Shown: positions 40,808 through 50,246, counted from the stretch's first letter. The stretch is DNA of 64,000 nucleotides from DATEPR01 sp036491115 (GCA_036491115.1 DASXCQ010000047.1:1-64000); one strand, 5' to 3'. The notes: generated from the letters alone by a model not told the origin. Program-made: numbers and translations.

Positions 40808-42319
40808 TCAACGTTCCGCCAACGCCCCCGCTTCGACGTCGACGGTGCCGACCGCCTCCGGGGCGTCCGTGTCCGAACGCAGGTGCACGGACGCCAGGTT
40901 GCGGTAACGGTTCGGGTGGGTGCGGCGCATCCAGTGGGCGTAGCCGACGCCCGCCACGGCCAGCACGACGTACAGCCAGGGCAGACGGTTCACCAGGGCC
41001 GTGCTCGTGCCGGTGAGCAGGGAATAGTTCAGCACCAGCAGGACGACCGCCGTGGTCAGGCCGGCCGCGCCGAGCAGTGGCGCGATCAGCGTGCGCCACC
41101 AGTGCCGTTCCGGACGCTTCCGGAAGTAGGCGATCACGGACACGGCGGCACTGCCCTGGAGCAGGATGATGCCGAGCGTGCCCAGGCCGAGCATGCTGGA
41201 CGCCAGGCCGGTGTACGGGTCCAGGCCGCCGAGTGCGAAGCAGCCCGCCACCACGACCGACACGATGGTCAGCACCAGGCTGGCGCGGTGCGGCGACCTG
41301 TGCTTCCCGTGCACGACGCCGAACCACCGGGGCAGCACGCCCTCCCTGCCCAGCACGTAGACGTACCGGTTGGCCGCGTTGTGCAGGGCGAGCATGGCGG
41401 CGAACAGGCTGGTGCACAGCAGTGCCTGCATCACGTCGGTGGCGACCGGGTTCATGTACCGGTCGCTGAGCAGGAAGAACAGGTTGCCCAGCTGCTTGGT
41501 GGCCGTGCCGCGCACCTGGTCGGGGCCGACACCGCCGACAGCCGCCCAGCTGGTCAGGGCGTAGAAGGACGAGATCAGGATCACCGCGATGTAGGTGGCC
41601 ACCGGCACGCTGCGCCTGGGGTTCTTGGCCTCCTCGCCGTACAGCGCCGCGGACTCGAATCCGGTGAACGACGCGAACGCGAACATCATCGCGACACCGG
41701 CGCCCGCACCCAGCGCCACGCCGGGGCTGAACGACACCGGCGGCAGCGCGGCACCTCCCTTGTGGACGATGACCGCCAGGTTCAGCGCCAGCAGCACGCC
41801 GATCTCGCCGATCATCAACAGCATCAGCACCTTGGCGCTGAGGTCCACCTGCCGGTAGCCGAGGAATCCCATCACGACGGCACCGGCCAGTGCCCAGATC
41901 TCCCATGGCAGGTTCAGCCCGTGGGACGCGGCGATCGTCTGCGCGAAGTAGCCGAACGCGCCCAGGACGCCGATGGCGATCGCGTTGTACGCGATGATCG
42001 CCACGAACCCGCCCGCCACCGCGACCGGTTTGCCCAGCCCGGACGACAGGTAGGTGTAGAAGCCGCCCGCGTTGACGATCTGCCTGCCCATCGCGGCGTA
42101 GCCGACCGAGAAGCACAGCAGGGTGAGTCCGGCGAAGACGAACATCGCGGGCACGCCGGGGCCGCTGCCGATGGCGAAGGCCAGCGGGACCGTGGCGACC
42201 ATCGCGCCCAGCGGTGCCGCCGCGGCGACGATGAGAAAGACGATCTTCGGGGTGTTCAGTGTCCGTTTGAGCTCCCGGGTCTCCCCCGGGGTCTGGGTCT
42301 GGGTGGCGGTCGCTGTCAC
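40808..42319 (-). CDS. APC-family amino acid permease
   Basis: 503 residues with 12 predicted membrane helices. TPKIVFLIVAAAAPLGAM and IVNAGGFYTYLSSGLGKPVAVAGGFVA carry the APC-family signature, and FASFTGFESAALYGEEAKNPRRSVP is the helix 6 region. It transports an amino acid or amine by proton or sodium symport. It lies 40 bp after the carboxyltransferase stop on the same strand, so it may be the last gene of the 11-gene azoxy operon and could supply serine or another amino acid. That role is inference. Confidence 0.85.
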   Translation of the reverse strand: MTATATQTQTPGETRELKRTLNTPKIVFLIVAAAAPLGAMVATVPLAFAIGSGPGVPAMFVFAGLTLLCFSVGYAAMGRQIVNAGGFYTYLSSGLGKPVAVAGGFVAIIAYNAIAIGVLGAFGYFAQTIAASHGLNLPWEIWALAGAVVMGFLGYRQVDLSAKVLMLLMIGEIGVLLALNLAVIVHKGGAALPPVSFSPGVALGAGAGVAMMFAFASFTGFESAALYGEEAKNPRRSVPVATYIAVILISSFYALTSWAAVGGVGPDQVRGTATKQLGNLFFLLSDRYMNPVATDVMQALLCTSLFAAMLALHNAANRYVYVLGREGVLPRWFGVVHGKHRSPHRASLVLTIVSVVVAGCFALGGLDPYTGLASSMLGLGTLGIILLQGSAAVSVIAYFRKRPERHWWRTLIAPLLGAAGLTTAVVLLVLNYSLLTGTSTALVNRLPWLYVVLAVAGVGYAHWMRRTHPNRYRNLASVHLRSDTDAPEAVGTVDVEAGALAER

Positions 42320-42359
42320 GGGATCCTCCGTTCTGGTGAACGGTCGTGGGAGGGGTGGC

Positions 42360-43847
42360 TCATTGCGGCAGGTTGTCGTGGCGGAAGCACGGTTGCAGCG
42401 ATCCTCGCAGCGACTGGAGGGTCATGGCGACGACGGCCCGGGTGTCTGCGGGATCGATGATCTCGTCGACGGACAGCCGTTCCGCCGAGACGTGTGCCGC
42501 GGCGGCCTCGGTCTGGTAGCGCCGGACGAGATCCGGCCTGCTGGTCGGGTCGGCCTCGATGTCGCGGCGGTAGATCACGTCGACGGCACCCTCGGCGCCC
42601 ATCACCGCGAGCTCGGCGTTGCGCCAGGCGAACACCGCGTCGGCCCCGAGCGAGCGGGAGTTCATCACGATGTACGCCCCGCCGAACGCCTTGCGCAGCA
42701 CGACCGTCACCCTCGGCACGGTCGCCTCGGCGTAGGCGTAGAGCAGTTTCGCGCCCTTGCGGATCACCCCGCCGGTCTCCTGCCGGGTGCCGGGCAGGAA
42801 GCCGGGAGTGTCCACCAGGGTCACCAGCGGCAGCCCGAACGCGTCGCACATGCGCACGAACCGGGCGCCCTTCTCGGCCGAGTTGATGTCCAGCGTGCCG
42901 GCCAGTGCCATGGGCTGGTTGGCGACTACCCCGACCGGGCAGCCTGCCACCCTGGCGAATCCGACGACGATGTTGCGGGCGAACCGTTCCTGCAGTTCCA
43001 GGAAGCTGCCGCCGTCGACGGTGCCCCGGATCACGTCCCGCACGTCGTAGGCGTGGCGGGGATTGGTCGGCACGTGCGGCATCGGGTCGGGCGGGACCGG
43101 TTCGGCCATGGGCAGTTCGGCCCAGCACGAGCTGGGCAGGTAGGACAGCACCCGCCGGGTCAGTTCGAGCGCGTCGTCGACGTCGGCGGCGACCAGGTGG
43201 CAGACGCCGGAGTGCCGGGAGTGCAGGTCGCTGCCGCCGAGGTCCTCCGCCGTGACGTCCTCGTGGGTCACCGTGCGGACGACCTTGGGGCCGGTGAGGA
43301 ACATCCGGGAGGCGCCGCGGCGCATGATGATCACGTCGGTGAGCGCCGGGGAGTAGACGGCCCCGCCGGCACACGTGCCGAGCACGACGCTGATCTGCGG
43401 CACCCGGCCGGACTGCGCGACGTTGGTGCGGAAGATCCGGCCGTAGCCGTCCAGCGCCCCGACACCCTCCTGGATGCGGGCGCCACCGGAGTCGACCAGG
43501 CCGACCACCGGCATCCTGGAGCGCGCCGCCCGGTCCATGATCCGGACGATCTTGGCGGCGTGGGTCTCGCCGAGGGAGCCGCCCAGCACGGACGAGTCCT
43601 GCGCGAACAGTGCGACCGGGCGGTCGGCGACGGTGGCCAGGCCGGTGACCACGCCGTCGCCGGCCGGCCTGCGCCGCTGCATGTCGAACGCGGTCGCCTG
43701 GTGCCTGGCCTGGCTGCCCGTCTCCAGGAAGGACAGCGGGTCGGCCAGGGCGGACAGCAGTTGCCTGGCGTCCGGTTCGGTCGCGGCCGGCCGTGCTGCC
43801 GTGTCCCGCACGGCCGGCCCCGTGACAGTCGTCTGGGCGTGCGCCAT
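42360..43847 (-). CDS. Acyl-CoA carboxylase carboxyltransferase (beta) subunit
   Basis: 495 residues with both carboxyltransferase halves, AccD/PccB type. VVGLVDSGGARIQEGVGALDGYGRIF and VLGTCAGGAVYSPALTD form one acyl-CoA site; LVDTPGFLPGTRQETGGVIRKGAKLLYAYAEATVPRVTVVLRKAFGGAYIVMNS is split over the other. It would make malonyl- or methylmalonyl-CoA with a biotin subunit encoded elsewhere. The ATG overlaps the stop of the ACP gene, so both belong to the azoxy operon and probably feed its fatty-chain assembly. Confidence 0.9.
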   Translation of the reverse strand: MAHAQTTVTGPAVRDTAARPAATEPDARQLLSALADPLSFLETGSQARHQATAFDMQRRRPAGDGVVTGLATVADRPVALFAQDSSVLGGSLGETHAAKIVRIMDRAARSRMPVVGLVDSGGARIQEGVGALDGYGRIFRTNVAQSGRVPQISVVLGTCAGGAVYSPALTDVIIMRRGASRMFLTGPKVVRTVTHEDVTAEDLGGSDLHSRHSGVCHLVAADVDDALELTRRVLSYLPSSCWAELPMAEPVPPDPMPHVPTNPRHAYDVRDVIRGTVDGGSFLELQERFARNIVVGFARVAGCPVGVVANQPMALAGTLDINSAEKGARFVRMCDAFGLPLVTLVDTPGFLPGTRQETGGVIRKGAKLLYAYAEATVPRVTVVLRKAFGGAYIVMNSRSLGADAVFAWRNAELAVMGAEGAVDVIYRRDIEADPTSRPDLVRRYQTEAAAAHVSAERLSVDEIIDPADTRAVVAMTLQSLRGSLQPCFRHDNLPQ

Positions 43848-44077
43848 CAGACCCTCGCGTTGCGGCTTTCCAGGAGCTGGACGATGGCGTCCAGCCGCTG
43901 TGCCTCGTTCAGCTCGTCGTCGGTGACCCTGGGGCCCCATTCCTTCTCCGCGGTCATGGCCAGTTCCACCACGTCCAGCGAGTCCAGCCCGAGACCCTTG
44001 AGGGTCGCGTCCGGCGTGATCGTCGCCGGGTCGAGCTGGTACTTGCTGGCCATGAGCTGCTTCAGTTCCTCGAACAC
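43847..44077 (-). CDS. Acyl carrier protein
   Basis: 76 residues, GTG start with GAGGAGAG upstream. Ser33 in LGLDSLDVVEL is the 4'-phosphopantetheine site. The charge pattern is like type II fatty acid or polyketide ACPs. It is translationally linked to the carboxyltransferase and lies 43 bp downstream of KAS III, so it likely carries the growing or finished acyl chain of the azoxy product. Confidence 0.92.
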   Translation of the reverse strand: MFEELKQLMASKYQLDPATITPDATLKGLGLDSLDVVELAMTAEKEWGPRVTDDELNEAQRLDAIVQLLESRNARV

Positions 44078-44120
44078 TGCCTCTCCTCGTTCGATCGGGA
44101 ATGGTTGGTACGCCTGGGGT

Positions 44121-45143
44121 TCAGCCCTCTCCGCAGAGTGCGGGGACGTCGGGCCAGGTGAGCGTCGTCGCGCCCCACGCCAGCCCACCGCCGAACCCGA
44201 CGATCAGCACCCGGTGGCCGGGCTTGAGCCGGCCGTCGGCCGCCGTCTCGGCGAGCAGCACCGGTATCGAGGCCGACGCCGTGTTGCCGACGTGCTCGAT
44301 GTTGGTGACCTGCCGGTCCGGCTCGATGCCGATCCGCTCGGCGACCGCCGTGGAGATCCGGGAGTTGGCCTGGTGCGGCACCAGCCGGTCCACGTCGTCC
44401 GCGGCCCAGCCGGTCCGGCGCAGCGCCTCCTCGGCGGACTCGATCATCCGGGTCACCGCGTGCCGGTACACGTCCCCGCCGCGCATCCGGAAGTAGAAGT
44501 CCTCCGCCGGCGCGTCCGTGCCGGCCGAGCGCTGCTCGGCACCGCCGGCCGGGATCGTGATCAGCTCGCGGTTCTCGCCGTCGCTGCCCAGCACGCACGG
44601 GCCGATCGCACCCGGCTCGTCCGCCGAGCCCGCCCGCAGCAGGACAGCGCCCGCCGCGTCACCGAAGATCGCCCTCGTCGTGCGGTCATCGGGGTTGAGG
44701 ATCGTCGAGTACGTCTCCGCCCCGATCAACAGCACCCGACGTGCCGTGCCGGACGTGATCAGCCCGGCCGCGGTGGCCAGGCCGTAGAGGAAGCCCGCGC
44801 ACACCGCCGAGACGTCGAACGCGGGCGTGCCGGTCATGCCCAGCCGGGCGGCGACGTCCGGCGCGGTGGCCGGGCAACGCCGGTCCGGCGTGGTCGTGGC
44901 GAGCACGACCGCGTCGACCGTGTCCTCCGACGCAGACTTCAGCGCCAGCTTGCCCGCCTCGACGGCCAGGTCGCCCGTGGACGTGCCCTGGTCGACCCAG
45001 CGCCGGGCGGCGATGCCGGTCCGGCTGCGGATCCACTCGTCGGACGTGTCCAGGTAGCCGGCCAGCTCATCGTTGCTGACACTGCGGGAGGGCAGCCACG
45101 AGCCGAGCCCGGCAACGACGGCGTGCGGAGTGTCGCCGGACAT
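44121..45143 (-). CDS. Beta-ketoacyl-ACP synthase III (FabH-like)
   Basis: 340 residues. The catalytic triad is visible as Cys in AVCAGFLYGLA, His in VPHQANSRI and Asn in HVGNTASAS. KAS III condenses a short acyl-CoA with malonyl-ACP to start a chain. The stop of the diiron gene overlaps its start at 45143. Because the cluster has no other ketosynthase, further elongation probably uses the host fatty acid synthase, or this enzyme extends an existing chain once. Confidence 0.92.
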   Translation of the reverse strand: MSGDTPHAVVAGLGSWLPSRSVSNDELAGYLDTSDEWIRSRTGIAARRWVDQGTSTGDLAVEAGKLALKSASEDTVDAVVLATTTPDRRCPATAPDVAARLGMTGTPAFDVSAVCAGFLYGLATAAGLITSGTARRVLLIGAETYSTILNPDDRTTRAIFGDAAGAVLLRAGSADEPGAIGPCVLGSDGENRELITIPAGGAEQRSAGTDAPAEDFYFRMRGGDVYRHAVTRMIESAEEALRRTGWAADDVDRLVPHQANSRISTAVAERIGIEPDRQVTNIEHVGNTASASIPVLLAETAADGRLKPGHRVLIVGFGGGLAWGATTLTWPDVPALCGEG

Positions 45144-46132
45144 CAGGACGCCGCCTGGCCGCTCAGCAGCATGGGCAGGGCCTCGGTGATGCCCATGTAC
45201 TCCAGGCGGACCTCAGCCATCTGGTCGGTCCACCGCTCGGCCTCGTCGTACCGGCCCTCCGCCGTGGTGTCCAGCAGCCTGACACCGGGCCACACCTCGT
45301 AGTCGGCGATGAGGTCGGCGAACTGGAACATGCCCTCCTGGAACAGTTCCTCGCGCTCCAGCACGTACTTGCGGTCCGGAATGCCGTCCCACAGGGTCCG
45401 GCCGCGCTGCAGGATGTCCAGCAGCCTCGGCCGGTAGTCCGGGTCGCGGATCAGGTGCTCGCGCACGATGGAGCTGCCCACCGACAGGTGGCGGATCTCG
45501 TCGATCGACGCGCCACGGGCGATCGCGCCCGCCGCCGGGTCGAGCACGTTCCACTTCCGCTCGCTCAGCTCGGCGGCCGGCGCCAGCACGCCCTCGATGA
45601 TGATGGTGAAGACGGCGACGCCGCCGACGAAGTCGTGCTCGTCGCGCACCGCGGCCAGCGCGAAGTCCAGGATCGGGTCGATCACGTCACGCTTGTAGTC
45701 AGCCGACATCCGCTCGATCGTGGCGTGCAGTTCGTTGGCCGTCACGCCCAGGTCGAGCAGGTGGTCGCGGAACACCATCGAGTGGCGTGCCTCGTCCACC
45801 AACTGGGTGGCGTAGAACTCCATCTCCGGGATGCTCGGCGCGTTCTCCACGTAGTGCGACAGCACCCTGGTGGCCTGCTCCTCGGCGACCGAACGGTAGC
45901 CCAGTTCCATCACCAGGGCGTCGCGCAGCGGGCCGGGCTTGCGCATGTGGTCCGGGGTGGTCTCGTGCGCGGCGTGCCCGGTCTCGGCCCGGCCGGCCAG
46001 GGTGCCCTGGGCGACGCTGCGCAGCCAGTAGCGCAGATCGCACTGCTCCGACGTGAGCGTCAGGTTCATGGCGCCGTCGAGCAGGCCAGGAGCCGTGTCC
46101 CAGTCCGTCTCGGCGGGAATCGGCGTTGTCAT
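45143..46132 (-). CDS. VlmB-like non-haem diiron azoxy synthase
   Basis: 329 residues of a ferritin-like diiron oxygenase. Two four-helix-bundle metal half-sites are visible: Glu84/Glu85 and E114ARH117, then Glu180 and E212IRH215. From the literature on valanimycin, VlmB oxidises a hydrazine through azo to azoxy. This gene sits in an operon with VlmR-, VlmO- and VlmH-like genes, so the same role is inferred. Spacing to the flavin reductase gene is 27 bp; it overlaps the KAS III start. An alternative is a generic diiron N-oxygenase acting on the amine. Confidence 0.78.
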   Translation of the reverse strand: MTTPIPAETDWDTAPGLLDGAMNLTLTSEQCDLRYWLRSVAQGTLAGRAETGHAAHETTPDHMRKPGPLRDALVMELGYRSVAEEQATRVLSHYVENAPSIPEMEFYATQLVDEARHSMVFRDHLLDLGVTANELHATIERMSADYKRDVIDPILDFALAAVRDEHDFVGGVAVFTIIIEGVLAPAAELSERKWNVLDPAAGAIARGASIDEIRHLSVGSSIVREHLIRDPDYRPRLLDILQRGRTLWDGIPDRKYVLEREELFQEGMFQFADLIADYEVWPGVRLLDTTAEGRYDEAERWTDQMAEVRLEYMGITEALPMLLSGQAAS

Positions 46133-46159
46133 GGCTGGTCCTTTCTCGTCGGGTAGGAG

Positions 46160-46726
46160 TCAGTCGAGAGTGGTGGTGGCCATCGTCGTGACGTTGCGCC
46201 AACCCCGATGCCGTGCCACGTCGCGGAACTCGGCGCCGTAGAGGGCACCGTCGAAGCTGACCAGCGGGCTGCCGACGCCGACGGTCGCCTCGTCCACCTC
46301 GCCCAGCAGCAGTTCGTGGTCACCTGCCGGCACATGCCGGTGGACCCGGCACAGCAGTACCGCCAATGTGTTGTCCAGCAATGGAATCCCGGTTTCCGGG
46401 TGCTGCCGCCAACCCACCAGGGCGAACTGGTCCTTGCCGCCGGGCCGGGCCGGGTTGGCGAACCAGTCGGCCACCAGCGCCTGGCGCTCGGACAGGACGT
46501 TGACCACGAACCGGCCGCTGTCCAGCGCCAGTCCGGACAGGACGGACCCGGTGCGCAGCCCGGCACACACGATCAGCGGATCACGGGCGACCAGGCTGAC
46601 GGCGCTCACCGTCGCCCCGTGCACCGACTCCCCGTCGGCGACCGTCAGGACGGTCACCCCGGTGGTCAGGCGCCGGACCGCGTCCTGCTCGACCGGTGCC
46701 CCGGACCGCACCTGGCCCATAGTCAC
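46160..46726 (-). CDS. Flavin reductase (VlmR-like)
   Basis: 188 residues of the flavin reductase-like domain: VRRLTTGVTVLTV at the start, GATVSAVSLVARDPLIVCAG (flavin site), FVVNVLSERQ and PLVSFDGALYGA near the end. It supplies reduced FAD or FMN by NAD(P)H oxidation to a two-component monooxygenase. The obvious partner is the VlmH-like acyl-CoA-dehydrogenase-fold protein at 49107. It overlaps the membrane-protein gene by 4 bp. Confidence 0.88.
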   Translation of the reverse strand: MTMGQVRSGAPVEQDAVRRLTTGVTVLTVADGESVHGATVSAVSLVARDPLIVCAGLRTGSVLSGLALDSGRFVVNVLSERQALVADWFANPARPGGKDQFALVGWRQHPETGIPLLDNTLAVLLCRVHRHVPAGDHELLLGEVDEATVGVGSPLVSFDGALYGAEFRDVARHRGWRNVTTMATTTLD

Positions 46727-47262
46727 CGCGCACCCTGGGCAGCGTGCTGGGTGACCGGCGCGGCCGCGGCCTCGGCAGCCGGCTCGTCACCGGGCACCGG
46801 CAGGCCCTTGGCCGCGTGCGCGCTGTGGAACAGACGCTCCTTGACCTGGTTCCAGATCTCGTTGGGCTCGGGCTCGAAGCCCAGGCTGAACGGCTTGAGG
46901 AAGTTGCCGAACACACCGCGGTCGGCGAACAGGTGCAGTGGCAGCACCAGCAGCGTCCAGTCCGGCCCGGCCACCAGCATGTAGACCATCGCCACCAGGC
47001 CCTGCGTGATCATGCTGTGCATGGTGTTGTAGGCGATGTAGTAGCCCTTGGGGATGCGGTGGTCCGGACTGCGCCGGTAGGCGATCGCACCGGGGATGTA
47101 GCCGATCAGGTCGATGTAGACGAACAGCACGACCGCGGCGATCCAGTGGATCTGGCCGATGTGCAGGATGAACAGCACGAGTGCGGCGACCAGGCCGGCC
47201 AGGTACTCGGCGCGGTGCAACTTGTAGGTCGACGGAGTTTCGAACGGGTTCGCGAGATCCAT
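46723..47262 (-). CDS. VlmO-like membrane-bound hydrazine synthase (putative)
   Basis: 179 residues with about four membrane helices (residues 20-60 and 78-115) and several His/Asp residues near the membrane that could bind metal (HRAEYL, HIGQIHW, DHRIPKGYYIAYNTMHS, LHLFADRGVFGN). In valanimycin biosynthesis a membrane metalloenzyme (VlmO) rearranges O-seryl-hydroxylamine to a hydrazine before VlmB acts. I assign this gene the same role from position, size and topology, not from a detailed alignment. The 3' end overlaps the flavin reductase gene by 4 bp. Confidence 0.6.
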   Translation of the reverse strand: MDLANPFETPSTYKLHRAEYLAGLVAALVLFILHIGQIHWIAAVVLFVYIDLIGYIPGAIAYRRSPDHRIPKGYYIAYNTMHSMITQGLVAMVYMLVAGPDWTLLVLPLHLFADRGVFGNFLKPFSLGFEPEPNEIWNQVKERLFHSAHAAKGLPVPGDEPAAEAAAAPVTQHAAQGAR

Positions 47263-47276
47263 GGGGAAGCCACCAT

Positions 47277-47783
47277 TCAGTTCGGGTTGGGTACGCCGCC
47301 GGCGGCGGCTCGGGACTTGTCTGCCACGAGTTGCAGGTCACCGCCGAGCCGGACGTCGTCGTGCAGCTCCACGACGGCCCAGGCGACGGTCTCCTTGATG
47401 ACACGCTCGGCGATCGGGTCGAGGATGCCGGCCAGGCTCTCGATGCCGAAGTCGAAGTCGCACTCGAAGTGCAGGACCACGTCGTCGTTGTCCTGGTCGA
47501 ACGTCCAGAACCCACCGAACACGTCGAAGTCACCCTCGGTCTGCTCGAACTCCATGCGCAGGTCGTCCTTGAGGTAGCGCTCCTCCTCCGACCACTGGAG
47601 CAGGCCGCTGCGGAACAGCAGCTCCCAACTCGACGCTCCGGTCGGGTTCGGCCGCGTCCGCTCCACAGTGGTCGACTGCACGTGTGGCGACAGGTCGGGA
47701 TACTTGCTGAACTGCATGCAGTTCTCGAAGACGGTGCCGGCCTGCTCGCCGTGGATCACCGCGTCCAGGATCACCTTGCGCAT
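47277..47783 (-). CDS. SRPBCC/START-like protein
   Basis: 168 residues of the SRPBCC (polyketide cyclase/aromatase, START-like) fold: ILDAVIHGEQAGTVFENCMQFSKYPDLSPHV is the first helix-strand unit, then WELLFRSGLLQWSEEERYLKDDLRMEFEQTEGDF and a long C-terminal helix (ILDPIAERVIKETVAWAVVELHDDV). The fold forms a hydrophobic pocket that could bind the alkyl chain or an intermediate. It lies in the azoxy operon, one base after the aminotransferase stop. No direct counterpart in valanimycin is known to me. Confidence 0.8.
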   Translation of the reverse strand: MRKVILDAVIHGEQAGTVFENCMQFSKYPDLSPHVQSTTVERTRPNPTGASSWELLFRSGLLQWSEEERYLKDDLRMEFEQTEGDFDVFGGFWTFDQDNDDVVLHFECDFDFGIESLAGILDPIAERVIKETVAWAVVELHDDVRLGGDLQLVADKSRAAAGGVPNPN

Positions 47784-47784
47784 G

Positions 47785-49077
47785 TCACTGCCCGCCTTCC
47801 CGCACCTTGGCCTGGTGCTCGACCAGGTCCCGGCACGCGCTCTCGAACGACTCCAGGAGGAAGTTGACGTCACCGTCGGTCAGGATCGCCGGCGGCGTCA
47901 ACCGGGCCACCGAGCTGCCGTTCATCGAGTGGTTGGCCACCACGCCGTGGTTGAACAGCTCCATCAGCATCTCGCCGGCCATGCCGGTCTCGCGGAACTC
48001 GACGCCGATCATCAGGCCCTGACCACGCACCTCGGCCACCAGATCCGGACAGATCGACATCGCGATCCGGGTGATCTCGGGCAGCAGCCGGGTGCCCAGC
48101 GTCATCGCCTTGGAGACCAGCCGGTCCTCCTTGATGGCGGTGATCGCGCCCTGCACGGCGGCCATCAGCACGGGTGCGCCGGTGAACGTCCCGGTGTGCA
48201 GGTAGGGGTCCTTGTCGAACGGGGAGAACGTCTTGCGGTTGGCCAGCGCCGCGGACACCGGCAGCACGCCACCGCCCAGGGCCTTGCCGGCCAACAGCAC
48301 GTCCGGGGTGACCTCGTAGAGGTCTGCGCCCCACCACTCGCCCAGCCGGCCCATGCCGGTCTGCACCTCGTCCAGGATGAGGAACCCGTCGTGCTCGCGG
48401 CACAACGCCTCGACCGACTGCAGGTAGCCGGGCGGCGGCAGGTGCACGCCACCCTCGCCCTGCACCGGCTCCAGGATGACGGCAACCTCGCCGGGGTGTG
48501 CGGTCAGCTCCTGCTCGATGGCGCGCACGTCACCCCACGGCACGTGCGTCACGTCGGGCAGCAGTGGCCGGAACGGCTTCTGGTAGACCTCCTTGGCCGT
48601 GGCCGACAGCGCGCCGAGCGTCTTGCCGTGGTAGCCCATGTGCGCGGACACCAGGCGACGCCTGCCGTTGGCGCGGGCCAGCTTCAGGCCCGTCTCCACC
48701 GCTTCCGCGCCGGACAGCGCGAAGTGGATCCGGTTCAGGTGGGTGGGCACCACCGACGCCAGTGCCTCGGCGGCCCGGCCGACGGTGGGTTCGAGCAGGA
48801 TGCGGGTGGAGATCGGGTGCGACTCCAGTTGGCGCAGCACGGCCTCCATCACGATCGGGTGCCGCGCGCCCGCGATGAACACGCCGTATCCGCCGCAGTT
48901 GAGGTACTCGCGGCCGTCCCTGGTGCGCAGCCACGCACCGGACGACGCGATCTCCATGTGGCTGCCGAACATTTCGGCGACCGTCGCACGTCCCTTGCTC
49001 AGGTGCTTGCGGTAGAGACCGAGGATCTCCAGTTCGGAGTCGTCGACGTGCTGATCGATGTCCACGGACAGGGTCAT
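47785..49077 (-). CDS. Class III PLP-dependent aminotransferase
   Basis: 430 residues, similar to putrescine/ornithine aminotransferases. HFALSGAEAVETGLKLARA, ILEPVQGEGGVHLPPPGYL, LILDEVQTGMGRLGEWW and the PLP Lys in LLAGKALGGGVLPVSA (about residue 265) are all present. In this operon it probably converts a fatty aldehyde to a primary fatty amine, the substrate of the VlmH-like N-hydroxylase, with glutamate or another amine as donor. It is tightly spaced with the SRPBCC and VlmH-like genes. Confidence 0.9.
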   Translation of the reverse strand: MTLSVDIDQHVDDSELEILGLYRKHLSKGRATVAEMFGSHMEIASSGAWLRTRDGREYLNCGGYGVFIAGARHPIVMEAVLRQLESHPISTRILLEPTVGRAAEALASVVPTHLNRIHFALSGAEAVETGLKLARANGRRRLVSAHMGYHGKTLGALSATAKEVYQKPFRPLLPDVTHVPWGDVRAIEQELTAHPGEVAVILEPVQGEGGVHLPPPGYLQSVEALCREHDGFLILDEVQTGMGRLGEWWGADLYEVTPDVLLAGKALGGGVLPVSAALANRKTFSPFDKDPYLHTGTFTGAPVLMAAVQGAITAIKEDRLVSKAMTLGTRLLPEITRIAMSICPDLVAEVRGQGLMIGVEFRETGMAGEMLMELFNHGVVANHSMNGSSVARLTPPAILTDGDVNFLLESFESACRDLVEHQAKVREGGQ

Positions 49078-49106
49078 GGGTGTCTCCTCACAGTGGGAGC
49101 GGGTGC

Positions 49107-50246
49107 CTACGCCAGGACGAGCGGTCCACCTGCGAAGTGGTCCACGAGTGCCTGGGCGGTGCTGGTCCGCGACGGCGGGTGGAACGCGAGCGGGTGCACG
49201 GCGGACAGGAGATAGGCGATCTCCGACGACGAGATGAACGCGATGCCGCCGAGCAGTTCCACGGCCAGGTCGGCCGCGGCGGCCAGCGCCTTCTGCACGG
49301 CGAACCGGGTGACCAGCACCGTGGCCACCGCCTCGTCGCCCTCGACGCCGTCCCGCACCGCCCGCGCCATGCCCTCGGTCAGCGCCACCGCCGACTCCAT
49401 CTGCACGCACAGGGCACCCCGGTCGCTCACGCTGCCCCGGCCGCGCTCCAACACCCGGCTGACCAGTTCGCTGGCCAGCCCGACGTAGGCGGAGGTGACC
49501 AGCAGCTCGAACCAGATGAACGCGGCGGTCTGCAGGTCGTCCAGGCGGCCGGGATCCTCCGGCGTGGCGCGGATGATCAGCCGGTCCGGCACGTGCACGT
49601 CGGCCAGCCGGATCTCGTCGCTCTGCGCGGCGGCCAGGATGTCGCTGGACCAGAACGGGTGGATCGTGATCCCGTCCGAGTCGGACGGGATCAACAGCAC
49701 CGACAGCGCGGGCCGGCCGTCGTCGGTGGGCAGGACCGCGCTGGCCGTGAGCAGGTTCATCGACCCGGACAGGCTGCACGGCTTCTTCGCTCCGTTGACG
49801 ACATAGCCGTCGTCCACGGGCTTGGCCACCACGCTCGGGTTGAGGATGTTCTGCTCGGTCTTGCCCTCCGCCCAGCCGGACGCCAGCAGCATCCCCTCCG
49901 GCGCGATCTTGGACAGCAGCTCGATCTGGGCCTCGGTGGGCTGGCCGACGCGGTCGGTCAGCGCGAACAGCATGGCGGCGGTGAAGTTGTGCATGGTCGC
50001 CCCGGCGCCCAGCGACGGCGAGTACGAGCCGATGGCCCTGGTGACCCGTACCGCTTCCAGGGCGTCGACGCCCAGGCCGCCGTAGGCGGGGGGCACCAGG
50101 AGACCGGCGCCGCCGTGTTCGCGGAAGAGCTCGACCACCGGACTGCCCTTGGCTTCCCGTTCCAGCAGCGGGATCTCGGCCAGACTCTTGCCCAGCCCAG
50201 GGTGGTGGCGCTCACAGGTGTCGCGTGCGATGTCCAGAGAACGCAT
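49107..50246 (-). CDS. VlmH-like flavin-dependent amine N-hydroxylase (acyl-CoA dehydrogenase fold)
   Basis: 379 residues of the acyl-CoA dehydrogenase superfamily: REHGGAGLLVPPAYGGLGVDALEAVRVTRAIGSYSPS, VVNGAKKPCSLSGSMNLLTASAVL, and the C-terminal helices with AVELLGGIAFISSSEIAYLL. The catalytic Glu of true dehydrogenases is not evident. Isobutylamine N-hydroxylase VlmH of valanimycin belongs to this fold and works with a separate flavin reductase, also encoded here. The ATG at 50246 is the likely start. A plain acyl-CoA dehydrogenase is the alternative. Confidence 0.78.
   Translation of the reverse strand: MRSLDIARDTCERHHPGLGKSLAEIPLLEREAKGSPVVELFREHGGAGLLVPPAYGGLGVDALEAVRVTRAIGSYSPSLGAGATMHNFTAAMLFALTDRVGQPTEAQIELLSKIAPEGMLLASGWAEGKTEQNILNPSVVAKPVDDGYVVNGAKKPCSLSGSMNLLTASAVLPTDDGRPALSVLLIPSDSDGITIHPFWSSDILAAAQSDEIRLADVHVPDRLIIRATPEDPGRLDDLQTAAFIWFELLVTSAYVGLASELVSRVLERGRGSVSDRGALCVQMESAVALTEGMARAVRDGVEGDEAVATVLVTRFAVQKALAAAADLAVELLGGIAFISSSEIAYLLSAVHPLAFHPPSRTSTAQALVDHFAGGPLVLA

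Noticed and set aside
42123..45302. A 1059-codon plus-strand frame antisense to permease, accD, ACP and KAS III
   Set aside because: Shadow of four well-defined minus-strand genes, with no recognisable domain.
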